From positions 4,316 to 43,101 of IMG/VR virus record IMGVR_UViG_3300029787_000098: a stretch of DNA of 38,786 bases; one strand, given 5' to 3'. The translations under genes were made by a program, and so were the position numbers. Positions 1 to 8,075 of this stretch are shown piece by piece; the first letter of the stretch is position 1, and every line of letters starts with the position of its first letter. The DNA is from a virus. The notes beneath the pieces were generated by a model. The model saw nothing but the letters and a program-made list of their open reading frames with translations, searched no databases and was not told the DNA's origin.

Positions 1-39
1 TGTTACAGACGATCTCTTTAACCTAAAAGGTGTTGCCAT
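1..39 (-). CDS. N-terminal stub of a tail fibre-like/structural protein, cut by the window edge
   Basis: An ATG on the minus strand at 39-37 opens a frame that stays open to the window edge and reads MATPFRLKRSSVT. Starts of the type MA-x-P-x-R-[IL]-K-R-S-x-V are, to my knowledge, common in marine myovirus fibre and structural proteins, where the following region usually reads like GELAxN. Only 13 codons are visible, so the family call rests on this signature and on the late-promoter sequence GATAAATA 48 nt upstream (94-87). There is no strong Shine-Dalgarno sequence. The gene lies downstream of, and co-directional with, the small coiled-coil gene at 93-284. Confidence 0.55.
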   Translation of the reverse strand, partial: MATPFRLKRSSVT

Positions 40-66
40 TTATTATATTGGGTATTTACCAGATGT

Positions 67-80
67 GACTTATATAAGTC
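67..80. other. Perfect 14-bp palindrome in the leader of the left-edge gene
   Basis: GACTTATATAAGTC is an exact inverted repeat with no spacer. It lies between the late promoter (94-87, minus) and the ATG at 39, so it would sit in the mRNA leader. It could be a dimeric-protein site, or a very short RNA hairpin. A chance AT-rich palindrome cannot be excluded. Confidence 0.35.
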
Positions 81-86
81 TCTTTC

Positions 87-94
87 TATTTATC
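87..94 (-). promoter_or_regulatory. T4-type late promoter (GATAAATA)
   Basis: The minus strand reads GATAAATA, matching the T4 late consensus TATAAATA except at the first base. It overlaps the stop codon of the 93-284 gene and precedes the ATG at 39. The same arrangement, a late promoter on the preceding stop codon, recurs at 25741 and 30981. Confidence 0.6.
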
Positions 95-284
95 ATTCTT
101 TTGGATGAGGTGTTATTGTAGGTGGAACTGATGGATCTAGATTCTCCAATGCTTCAATCGCACCTAATATTTTTAGATATTGCTCTCTTTTCTCATTAAA
201 AACTTTTTCTAGATCAGATAACTGTGTTTCGAGTATTTCTTTCTTTTCAGTTAATTCATCTAACATTTTATCAGGTTCCATCAT
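93..284 (-). CDS. Small charged coiled-coil protein, unknown function
   Basis: This 63-residue protein begins MMEPDKMLDELTEKKEIL. It is dominated by one amphipathic, charged helix (about residues 3-48) with heptad-like leucine and isoleucine spacing, followed by a Pro/Thr-rich tail (PSVPPTITPHPKE). I do not recognise a family. Small coiled-coil proteins occur among phage chaperones and regulators, but nothing here assigns a role. A sigma70-like promoter (339-312) lies directly upstream, unlike the late promoters of its neighbours, which would suit early or middle expression. Initiation could be at either of two adjacent ATGs, with no clear Shine-Dalgarno. The coding call is supported by composition, promoter and tight packing rather than by homology. 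Confidence 0.6.
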   Translation of the reverse strand: MMEPDKMLDELTEKKEILETQLSDLEKVFNEKREQYLKILGAIEALENLDPSVPPTITPHPKE

Positions 285-311
285 GGTTAAATAATAATAG
301 GTATATTATAT

Positions 312-339
312 ATTATACACTAAATAGTAAAAAAGTCAA
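312..339 (-). promoter_or_regulatory. Sigma70-type promoter for the small coiled-coil gene
   Basis: The minus strand shows TTGACT (339-334), a 16-nt spacer and TATAAT (317-312). The predicted start, near 305, leaves a leader of about 20 nt before the ATG at 284. The element overlaps the oppositely directed late promoter at 320-327. This is the clearest host-type promoter I see in the window. Confidence 0.5.
320..327 (+). promoter_or_regulatory. T4-type late promoter (CTAAATAG) for the tail fibre
   Basis: CTAAATAG lies 18 nt before the fibre ATG at 346. The identical octamer, also followed by T, precedes gp4 at 37325. This supports CTAAATA as a late-promoter variant in this phage. Confidence 0.6.
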
Positions 340-345
340 AGTTAT

Positions 346-3300
346 ATGGCGTTCACAAAAGTTGTTGGTGCTGGTATTCATACTTTATCAAACATCGCAA
401 GTCACAACATAAACTCTTCAGGTATCATAACTGCCACAAAATTTGTTGGGCCTTTTGAAGGCAGTATTGTAGGTACTAGTGCAACTTTTACAGGTAATGT
501 TTCAATTGCTGGAACACTTACTTATGAGGATGTAAAGAATGTAGACTCGGTTGGTATTGGTACATTTAGAGAAGGAATATTCTTACCAGATGAGAAGAAA
601 GCAGAATTTGGAAATGTAGCGGGTAGTGCAGATTTACAGATATATCATAGTCCAAGTAACAATAATAATTCTTTTATAAAACATACAAGCACTGGTGCTC
701 TAAAGATAGCAGCAGATCATTTTCGTTTTAGAAATGCTGGTGATACCACAAACATACTTAACGGACTCTCAGGTGGTGCAGTAACTTTATATTTTAATAA
801 TTTAGAAAAATTAAAGACGACAAGTGATGGTATTGAGGTTCCTGATGCAATAACTCATACTAATGATACAAATACAAAGATAAGATTTCCTGCTGATGAT
901 ACAGTTACAGTTGAAACTGCTGGTAGTGAAAGACTTCGCATCGACTCAAGTGGTAGATTACTTTTAGGAACCACTACTGCAGGATTCTCCACCGCAGATG
1001 ATTTAACAATCGCAACATCTGGTTCTACAGGAATCACCATAAGAACAGGAACAACTAATCAAGGTAATATTTATTTTGCTGATGGCACATCAGGTGCATC
1101 ACAATATGCTGGTTTAATATCTTATAATCATAATACTAATCATATGTTTTTTGGTACCAATGATGGCACTGAAAGACTTCGCATTGAGCCAGATGGTCAA
1201 GTAGTGCTTGGAGGAGCTGGTAGTCGAAATGTAGGATTTACACATAGATTTCAAATTGAGGATACTGACAGTCAACCACATGGATTAAGTATAATTTCTA
1301 ATCGTGCTAATCAGTATGGTGTTCATATTGATCTTGCTAAATCAAGAGGATCAACTAGAGGAAGTAATACTATAGTTCAAGATGACGATAACCTTGCAAA
1401 TATAATTTTTAGAGGTGCAGATGGAACCGACTTAGCAACACCATCAGCAAAAATTAGTGCTGATGTAGATGGAACGCCAGGATCAAATAATGTTCCTGGT
1501 CGTCTTACTTTCTGGACTCAGACAGCTGGTGGATCAATAACAGAAAGACTTCGCATCCATAGTAATGGTTTTATGTCTCTAGGATCTGGTAGTGCTCCTA
1601 CAAAATTTGGTATTCGTGGATCTAGTGGTACAACTGATGCAACAATGCAAATTGTTGGTAATGGTGTTTCAACATTATTATTGGGACAAGACTCGGATGG
1701 TGGAGTAATTCGAGGACAGGGTGGACAAAGTGTTCTTAAATTTAGAACAGGTGGAGGTGGTGATACTGCTGCTGCATCTGGAGGAACAGAAGTATTCCGT
1801 CTTCGTGGTAGTAATTTCTTGATAGGTACAACAGCTTCAAGAGCAATAGCATCTACACATACTTCCAGATTTCAAATTGAGGGTACAGGAACAGATACTT
1901 CTTCTGCACATATTATCTTTAATAGTAATAGTCAGACAGGAGCATTTCTATTTTTAGGAAAATCTAGAGGCACATCAAACGCATCTAATGCTCTAGCAGC
2001 AAATGGTGATCAACTAGGAACAATTTCTTTTCATGGTGCAGATGGCACAGATATTCAAAGTGAAGGTGCGTATATTAGAGCACAGGTAGATGGAACTTCT
2101 GGTAGTAATGATATGCCTGGTAGACTTGTATTTGCAACAACTGCTGATGGCTCTAGTTCTGCAACAGAAAGACTTCGCATCACATCAGATGGCAAATTTG
2201 GTTTCAACGATACTGCTCCAGAAAGAACGATGGATGTTAGAGGATCAAACTGTATGATCCAACTTGAGGGAACTGGTGGTAATGGAAGACAGTGGAGTTT
2301 AGCTAGTTCAGATGATGCCACAGGCACTGCAGTTGATGGTGGCCCTTCTGGTACTTTTGCAATTTATGATGATACTGCTGGTCAAGCAAGACTTCGCATC
2401 AACTCTGATGGTAATGTTTCATTTTTTGTATCGGGAGACACTCTAAAAGTTGATGGATCAGGTGCATATGGAATATCAATTCATAATACTAATAGTCCAT
2501 CAATGGGTCATTTGTTTATCTATGGTGATAATGGACTAATTCGTTTCCGTAATAGTTCTAATACTTATACAGCACAAATAGGATATACCGAAAGTACTAA
2601 TAATCTATTCTTGTATAACCAAGAAGGAGGAACAACTCTTAATATAAATGCAGATGGAGCTAAGCTAGGTGATAACGACAAATTTCTTGCTGGAAATAGT
2701 GATGACCTACAAATTTATCATGATGGATCAAATAGCAGAATCCACGATGGAGGCACAGGTGTTTTAGCTATATCTGGTAGTGAAGTACATATACAAAATG
2801 CTGCTCAATCAGAAACTTGTGCAAAATTTATTCAAAACGGATCCGTACAATTATATCATGATAACAATATAAGAGCATATACAGCTGCAGATGGATTGGC
2901 ACTTTCAAGAGTAAATACATTCCCCAATCCAAATAACACTGGATCAGAAATCACTGGTGCTATGTTAGATATTGGTGGTAACTTACATCTTGAGGAAAGA
3001 TATCCTGCTGGTGCATATGTTGATAGACAAGATTTAGTATTCAGATTTAATACAGGATATGGACAAGGATTCACAGATAAGTTTAGATTTACGTCAGGTG
3101 GAGTTTTAACTACAACTGGTAGTTTGGGGGTTGCAGTTGCTAACCCAACAGCAAAATTACATACAAGTGCTGCTTACAATGAAACAGGTGCGATAATTAG
3201 TGGTGGTGCACTGGGATATAATGATGCATTGCAAGTTAATACTGCGAATGGTCATGCACGTCTTACAGTTGCTGGTGATGGTGAAATATACGGCCCAACA

Positions 3301-4275
3301 GCAGGAAGAAAGAACTGGTTTGATAATGGATCTTTTGATTGCACTTTTGGTGGAAGAAAAAATAATACATCAATGGATCATGGAAATCATCACGCATATG
3401 GATGGGTAACTGATAGATTTATGTCTCGAAATTCAGTTGAATGGAGTAGGTCTACAAATGTTCCAACGGGTAAAGGATTTTCATATTCAACACTAACAAA
3501 TGGTGCTGGTGGTGGGATAATGCAAGCAGTTGAACTTCCAGACTACGGAGATATGGGTGTCTTTACACCAGGATCATATTGGTGTGTAAGTTTTTGGTCT
3601 ACTGCAAGTGCTAACGCATCAACAACAGCATTTAGTTATGATTTAGGGTCAACAAAAACAGATATACCTGGTGTAGGAAGTGGTACATATGCAACAACAG
3701 GTGAGACTGCATCTGGAACGAGCACTGGAACATTTAACAGATACTACAGAGTATTTGGCCCAATGCCAAGTTCTATAATCTCAGGTGCTACTTCTGCTTA
3801 TTGGACATGGTATTTTTCTGCTGCTGGTTATACAACTGGATTTCAACTTGAAAGAGTTCCAACTTCAACATCAAAACCAACTCCATATGAACATGTGCAT
3901 CCTTCAGTAACAATTGCAAGATGTAGAAGATATTGTTTTCGACTTGAAAACACTCGTTTAATGAATGGTTATAAAAGAAATGATACTGAAATTTACTGGC
4001 ATGTAAACACTCCCGTTCCTTACCCTCATATGCCAGCAGGATCTAATCAAAATGTTTCCCCACTTGGTGCTTATGCAATAAGCACAGGAATATTAACTAA
4101 TTTCCAAAGTCAACTACAAAATCCTGCTCTTAGTTCGCAAACTATGGCAATATTTGGGTATAGTCCAGCTTCATCAAGTTTTATACTGAGAGGAAATACT
4201 AGTTGGAGTTCCACACACGCAATAGCACCATCTTGGGAGAGTATGGAAGTAGAGTTTGGACATGGACACTTCTAA
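346..4275 (+). CDS. Large tail fibre / receptor-binding adhesin with repeated shaft modules
   Basis: This 1309-residue protein starts with an anchor of the marine-myovirus type (MAFTKVVGAGIHTLS, then SGIITATKFVG and AGTLTYEDV). The shaft has DLQIYH motifs near residues 95 and 787, and ERLRI-type beta-turn repeats near 195, 276, 400 and 608, with a variant (ARLRI) near 681. A module of about 100 residues from RFQIE to ERLRI is present twice (about 301-404 and 508-612). The distal part from about 986 (GRKNWFDNGSFDC) resembles a jelly-roll tip. It contains a FQLER...TPYEH...ARCRRY stretch near 1166-1196, typical of phage receptor-binding tips. No S74-type chaperone is visible at the C-terminus (ends EFGHGHF). 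It is followed after 23 nt by the 815-residue gene, apparently in one operon. Role in host recognition is inferred. Confidence 0.85.
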   Translation: MAFTKVVGAGIHTLSNIASHNINSSGIITATKFVGPFEGSIVGTSATFTGNVSIAGTLTYEDVKNVDSVGIGTFREGIFLPDEKKAEFGNVAGSADLQIYHSPSNNNNSFIKHTSTGALKIAADHFRFRNAGDTTNILNGLSGGAVTLYFNNLEKLKTTSDGIEVPDAITHTNDTNTKIRFPADDTVTVETAGSERLRIDSSGRLLLGTTTAGFSTADDLTIATSGSTGITIRTGTTNQGNIYFADGTSGASQYAGLISYNHNTNHMFFGTNDGTERLRIEPDGQVVLGGAGSRNVGFTHRFQIEDTDSQPHGLSIISNRANQYGVHIDLAKSRGSTRGSNTIVQDDDNLANIIFRGADGTDLATPSAKISADVDGTPGSNNVPGRLTFWTQTAGGSITERLRIHSNGFMSLGSGSAPTKFGIRGSSGTTDATMQIVGNGVSTLLLGQDSDGGVIRGQGGQSVLKFRTGGGGDTAAASGGTEVFRLRGSNFLIGTTASRAIASTHTSRFQIEGTGTDTSSAHIIFNSNSQTGAFLFLGKSRGTSNASNALAANGDQLGTISFHGADGTDIQSEGAYIRAQVDGTSGSNDMPGRLVFATTADGSSSATERLRITSDGKFGFNDTAPERTMDVRGSNCMIQLEGTGGNGRQWSLASSDDATGTAVDGGPSGTFAIYDDTAGQARLRINSDGNVSFFVSGDTLKVDGSGAYGISIHNTNSPSMGHLFIYGDNGLIRFRNSSNTYTAQIGYTESTNNLFLYNQEGGTTLNINADGAKLGDNDKFLAGNSDDLQIYHDGSNSRIHDGGTGVLAISGSEVHIQNAAQSETCAKFIQNGSVQLYHDNNIRAYTAADGLALSRVNTFPNPNNTGSEITGAMLDIGGNLHLEERYPAGAYVDRQDLVFRFNTGYGQGFTDKFRFTSGGVLTTTGSLGVAVANPTAKLHTSAAYNETGAIISGGALGYNDALQVNTANGHARLTVAGDGEIYGPTAGRKNWFDNGSFDCTFGGRKNNTSMDHGNHHAYGWVTDRFMSRNSVEWSRSTNVPTGKGFSYSTLTNGAGGGIMQAVELPDYGDMGVFTPGSYWCVSFWSTASANASTTAFSYDLGSTKTDIPGVGSGTYATTGETASGTSTGTFNRYYRVFGPMPSSIISGATSAYWTWYFSAAGYTTGFQLERVPTSTSKPTPYEHVHPSVTIARCRRYCFRLENTRLMNGYKRNDTEIYWHVNTPVPYPHMPAGSNQNVSPLGAYAISTGILTNFQSQLQNPALSSQTMAIFGYSPASSSFILRGNTSWSSTHAIAPSWESMEVEFGHGHF
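1246..1557 (+). repeat. Fibre shaft module, copy 1
   Basis: This segment runs from RFQIE to ERLRI and contains GADGTD and VDGTPGSN...PGRL. It corresponds to copy 2 at 1867-2181. The starting 15 nt (AGATTTCAAATTGAG) are identical in both copies, and the span between the two landmark repeats is 297 nt here against 300 nt in copy 2. Confidence 0.8.
1867..2181 (+). repeat. Fibre shaft module, copy 2
   Basis: Second copy of the RFQIE-to-ERLRI module, with GADGTD and VDGTSGSN...PGRL at matching places. It is offset from copy 1 by 621 nt (207 codons), so the two copies are in the same frame and direct orientation. Confidence 0.8.
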
Positions 4276-4281
4276 TAAATA
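4274..4281 (+). promoter_or_regulatory. T4-type late promoter (AATAAATA)
   Basis: AATAAATA overlaps the last two bases of the fibre stop codon and ends 17 nt before the ATG at 4299. It could give the 815-residue gene its own late transcript. Confidence 0.45.
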
Positions 4282-4298
4282 ACTAAAAAGTAATATAA

Positions 4299-6746
4299 AT
4301 GGCATTATATCCAAAGAATCAAAAAGATTTCCCAATATCAAAAGCATATAAAAGAGTAGGTATTAGAAGAGATCAAAATCTTGGAGATTTATCTAGTTCA
4401 TCACAAGGATTAGAAAATCTTTTAGATTCTTTGGTTGACACCACTGGTGAGAATTTTATTGTAAGTGATTTAAATTCAATTAAAAATATTTTTGCAAGAG
4501 GATTAGAGGTTAATAACTATAGAAATATCATAGGAAGTTCAGTCAAATTTACAACTCCTGTTGGAGAAACAGCATCGTATGACCCAAGAATTACATATCA
4601 AAATCGTTTAGATAAATTTGAATCATTTTCAGGAACACCGAGACTTGCAGGTGGAGAAGGATTAACAGCAAATTATTTTCAAAATGATCAGATAAACTTT
4701 ACTTCACTTACAAGTTTTCAATATAATAAATCAAACGGAAATCCTTTAGATCCAAATCTCTCTGAATCGAATGTTTTTTTAGCAACAACATCTGAGGGAT
4801 TAATCGCAAATGATAATTTTTGGGAACATGGAGAATTTTCATACACAGCAAAAGTTCACCCACAATCTGTAAAAGCAAGTGGTGGAGTAATGTGGGAAGG
4901 TTATTATATTCCGAGAAATACTGGTAGAACTACATTTAGTGTATCCTCAACTGGATTCTTTACGATGGATTTTGCAAAGGAGGGATACTTTGAAACTAAT
5001 GATAAAGTTCAAACACCAGCATCACAATCTACAATAGGTGTTGGACAAACTTATACAAATTATATGAGAGTTGGAGTATCAACAGTTGTCACAGGAACTG
5101 GTGGTATTGGTAATACGATGGCCGTGCCAGTAAATAGAATACCAACTATTGGAATTGGTATGACTGTTAGTGGTTCAAATATTAGTGGAGTTCCACTAGT
5201 ATCAGGAGTTAACAGTACTAATGGAGTCATAAGTTTAGAACCTTCAGCTGGAATAACAAATTCAGTGAGTGGTACATTATCTGGAAGTAATAATATTACC
5301 TTTTCTCGAACTTTTGGAAATAGTGTTAGTAGAACATTTTCAACTCAAGTTTTACTTGCTTTTGAAAAATATCGTATAAGAATTCGTTACTTTCATCCAC
5401 AGGTATTAGATAACGATAATACATTAAACAATCAAATTAAAGATATAGAAAAATCAATTACAATACATCATCAACCAATAGGTGCAAATAATATTGGTGA
5501 TTTACATTTTAGTTATCTATTTCCAATGGATTATGATTTCTCTAATACAGTAAAGGGAGATTTTAATCGATATCTTGATAAATCTGTTCTTTTTGGTGGT
5601 ACAGAAATAGGAGTTGGTATTGGAGAGAGGAGTAATTTTAACGAATATGTAAGATTAAAATCAACAAAGAAAGTAGACCTCAGATATAAAGTCAAAGAAA
5701 ATTTAACAAAAATAACAAAAGTATCAGCAAGAAATGGAAGTTTTGAATCTGGAAGTAGAGTTGTTGGTATAAATCCAACTTCAAGTATCGAAGTTGGAAA
5801 TTATGTTTTTGGAACAAATATTCAACCTGGTACAAGAGTAGAACAAATATCAATCAATAAATTTTTAGTTTTAAATAAACCAGCTGGAGGATCTGGATCT
5901 CAAACTCAAAGTCTAAAATTCATAGATCATCGTGGATTTGTTAAAAAAATAACAGGAACTGGAAGTGGTCTTCAAATAACTGGAATTACAACTGCACTCA
6001 CAGCATCATCTCAGTCTTTTGCAACTATTGACACCGATGTGCAACCAGATATGGTCATAATTGGTTCTAACACAAACACATATACTAAGATTCTTAGTGT
6101 TGATGAAGGTTCTAGAACATTAAACATAAGTAGAAATGTAACTACAACTGCCACTACAGATTACTACATCTATCAGTCAAGAGGTTTAAAGGATAACAGT
6201 ATTCAACAGTTCTGTGATCGTTTTAATACAACAACTGAAGGGCCTGATATTAGATGTTTAGTTTCAAATGTTTCATCAACATTACCAATCGGAACTACAG
6301 TAATCACTGTAGATAACACCAGTAATTATTCAGTGATTCAGGCAGGTTGGGAACTTCAGGGAGCATATTTTGGAGCAAATGGAATATCAATATCTAGTGT
6401 GGGTGGTAATGGTTCAATAACTTTATCTAGTGGCATCACGAAACCTCTTCCCGATGACGCACAATTTACTGCAGTGTCACCAGATAAAGATCAGAATGGA
6501 GATTATCAATTATGCTGCCCACCAACAGATACATCACCACCATTTAATGCGAGTGAAGAAGGATTGGACACAATTAGTAGCACAGCACCAAATTTTGAAT
6601 TAGTTGATGGTAATTTAATATTTGATTCATTAATCATACAAGATACAAATTCCAACGCATCAGACGCAAGTGCTTCGGGTACAGTAAATCGTAAGATTGA
6701 TATCAAAACACCACTAGGAAATTATAGACTACTAGCAACAACTTAA
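4299..6746 (+). CDS. Virion structural protein with PA14-like region
   Basis: This 815-residue protein has an N-terminal segment (MALYPKNQKDFPISKAY...VGIRRDQNLGDL) whose RRDxNL core recurs in the convergent gene at 6813-8075. Residues about 118-230 resemble a PA14 domain: GLTANYFQND, then FWEHGEF, a WEGYYIPRNTGRTTF strand and GFFTMDF. It seems to resume near 355 with YRIRIRYFHP, which fits a PA14 fold with an insertion. PA14 domains are known carbohydrate-binding modules. The rest is Ser/Thr/Gly-rich beta structure. It is probably a baseplate-attached appendage made with the fibre upstream. The PA14 call is by eye and needs a profile search. The gene ends tail-to-tail with the minus-strand block, 66 nt away. 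Confidence 0.75.
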   Translation: MALYPKNQKDFPISKAYKRVGIRRDQNLGDLSSSSQGLENLLDSLVDTTGENFIVSDLNSIKNIFARGLEVNNYRNIIGSSVKFTTPVGETASYDPRITYQNRLDKFESFSGTPRLAGGEGLTANYFQNDQINFTSLTSFQYNKSNGNPLDPNLSESNVFLATTSEGLIANDNFWEHGEFSYTAKVHPQSVKASGGVMWEGYYIPRNTGRTTFSVSSTGFFTMDFAKEGYFETNDKVQTPASQSTIGVGQTYTNYMRVGVSTVVTGTGGIGNTMAVPVNRIPTIGIGMTVSGSNISGVPLVSGVNSTNGVISLEPSAGITNSVSGTLSGSNNITFSRTFGNSVSRTFSTQVLLAFEKYRIRIRYFHPQVLDNDNTLNNQIKDIEKSITIHHQPIGANNIGDLHFSYLFPMDYDFSNTVKGDFNRYLDKSVLFGGTEIGVGIGERSNFNEYVRLKSTKKVDLRYKVKENLTKITKVSARNGSFESGSRVVGINPTSSIEVGNYVFGTNIQPGTRVEQISINKFLVLNKPAGGSGSQTQSLKFIDHRGFVKKITGTGSGLQITGITTALTASSQSFATIDTDVQPDMVIIGSNTNTYTKILSVDEGSRTLNISRNVTTTATTDYYIYQSRGLKDNSIQQFCDRFNTTTEGPDIRCLVSNVSSTLPIGTTVITVDNTSNYSVIQAGWELQGAYFGANGISISSVGGNGSITLSSGITKPLPDDAQFTAVSPDKDQNGDYQLCCPPTDTSPPFNASEEGLDTISSTAPNFELVDGNLIFDSLIIQDTNSNASDASASGTVNRKIDIKTPLGNYRLLATT

Positions 6747-6820
6747 AAAAGGTTTTTGGTTAATTTTTTGCCGAAATTTTTTTTCCGACTTTTTTGGAAT
6801 TAAAAGTTAATTTTAGTTTT
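6742..6820. repeat. 79-nt intergenic element, copy A, with conserved hairpin
   Basis: This AT-rich element lies between two convergent genes and extends into both stop-codon regions. It matches copy B (25426-25504) along almost its whole length, with one one-base gap and the shared core TTTTTTTTCCGACTTTTTTG. On the minus strand, 6789-6770 can fold as a 7-bp stem (two G-U pairs) with an A6 loop. On the plus strand the same stem has two C-A mismatches but is followed by a U-tract. It may serve as a transcript end for both converging operons. No classical strong terminator is present. Confidence 0.7.
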
Positions 6821-8075
6821 CAGTTAAAAGTAAAAAGTATGACTCTTGGTTTCCGTTTGCATCCTGAACTTTAACTGGAATCTTATGAGTGAACGAAGAA
6901 GCAACCTCTCCAGATACAGATCTTATATCAGTTCCAATACCAGTAATTACCATTGAATTAGTACCATCTAAAAATGCTAATTCACCAATTGAAACTTCCT
7001 CTGCAGATGTTGTTAACGCAGTTCCAACTTTATTCCAAGGATTATTATCACTTGAGAACGCACGAGTATCTCCAATGTAAACACCAGGTGATCTTCGAAC
7101 TGGATTATTATTACTTATATTTGAAGCAAGGTTATTATAATTATTTGGGTCGTTTGTGACTACAGAACCTTCAAATGCTATGGGATCAGTGGTTGTTATG
7201 TCAGAATCACCTCTATATTTTTTACCCATAAAATATTCAGCAGTCTCTATATTTGCTTGAGTCGAATCCATCGTACCATTTATAGATCCACCATCCAAAT
7301 ATGAAAATTCTTCATCTTGTATATCAGGTTGAATATAATTAATTATCTGCTGTTGATGAACTGGATCCTTACGATCAAATTGAAAATTATCTGGAGTTAA
7401 GGCCGCTCCACCAGCAATCGTTATTGTATTAAATCCTACAGTTGATGGACTTGTAGACAATTTAAATTTTGTCAAACCATCAGAATTACTTACATAATAA
7501 TCAGTATTCGGTGAAAGAATTGTAGTTCCTGAACCCACTAATTTAACTTCCTGACTTACATTTATTACGTCATCTTTTGTAAAAGAAAATATATCGGATG
7601 CAGATAAAGAAAAACCTATCCCTGTAACAGATGTATATGTTTCTGTAAGGGCAGATCCAACTTTACTGAAACTAAAAGTTTTCAAATCATTTGAAGTTCC
7701 TACAACTGAAAACTCACCATTCACAATGTTTGCTCCTGCACCAGTAATTCCACTAATTTTGACCAAATCTCCAAATTTAATTAGATGTGAATTAATTAAT
7801 GATACTTGTATTGTTGTACTTCTATTTCCATCATTATCAATAACTCCATTTGCTGTGATGCTAGTTATTCCTATAACTTTATCATTCGCAGTTGAGAAAA
7901 ATCCATCAGAGTCAACAGCATAAAACGGAATGCTGGATAAGTTTCTTAAATTATTTTGTAAAAATGAAATATCTTTACTAGTTCCTGAACCTGCGAGGTT
8001 ATCAAACGCAGTCCGATCATCTTCCGTCTCTTTTAAATTTAAATCCCTTCTAAATCCTTGGTTCTGAATTGCCAT
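6813..8075 (-). CDS. Baseplate/tail appendage protein with RRDxNL N-terminus
   Basis: I choose the start MAIQNQGFRRDLNL at 8075 (420 residues) over an upstream ATG at 8108. The 8075 ATG overlaps the stop of the LRR gene by one base (TAATG) and has GGAGG at a suitable distance, as elsewhere in this block. The N-terminus (GFRRDLNLKE...AFDNLAG) parallels GIRRDQNLGD...GLENLLD in the 4299-6746 protein. Residues about 82-135 form a small beta module (NSHLIKFGDLVKISGI...NGEFSV...KTFSFSKVG), which recurs in the giant protein at 18204-25331. The C-terminal half has YRGDSDITTTDP and RRSPGVYIGD. The function is unassigned. The position at the distal end of the baseplate operon suggests a peripheral virion protein. 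Confidence 0.75.
   Translation of the reverse strand: MAIQNQGFRRDLNLKETEDDRTAFDNLAGSGTSKDISFLQNNLRNLSSIPFYAVDSDGFFSTANDKVIGITSITANGVIDNDGNRSTTIQVSLINSHLIKFGDLVKISGITGAGANIVNGEFSVVGTSNDLKTFSFSKVGSALTETYTSVTGIGFSLSASDIFSFTKDDVINVSQEVKLVGSGTTILSPNTDYYVSNSDGLTKFKLSTSPSTVGFNTITIAGGAALTPDNFQFDRKDPVHQQQIINYIQPDIQDEEFSYLDGGSINGTMDSTQANIETAEYFMGKKYRGDSDITTTDPIAFEGSVVTNDPNNYNNLASNISNNNPVRRSPGVYIGDTRAFSSDNNPWNKVGTALTTSAEEVSIGELAFLDGTNSMVITGIGTDIRSVSGEVASSFTHKIPVKVQDANGNQESYFLLLTEN

Larger units (their letters stand above)
928..2400 (+). repeat. Exact 15-nt direct repeats (GAAAGACTTCGCATY) inside the fibre gene
   Basis: GAAAGACTTCGCATC occurs at 928-942, 1543-1557 and 2167-2181. GAAAGACTTCGCATT occurs at 1171-1185 and GCAAGACTTCGCATC at 2386-2400. 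They encode ERLRI or ARLRI with the same codons for R, L, R and I/start of I, including the GC-ending CGC. Confidence 0.9.

Noticed and set aside
1-121. Plus-strand open frame from the left edge to 121
   Set aside because: It is hydrophobic and short, and it overlaps the minus-strand start MATPFRLKRSSV and the end of the coiled-coil gene; the minus-strand reading has promoter and family support.
928-2400. CRISPR-like array
   Set aside because: The 15-nt repeats are irregularly spaced, in frame and code for ERLRI strands in a fibre gene; they are not CRISPR repeats.
6770-6789. Strong Rho-independent terminator at the convergent junction
   Set aside because: The stem is only 7 bp with two G-U pairs on the minus strand and no U-tract there; on the plus strand it has two mismatches. 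I list it as a repeat/hairpin instead.
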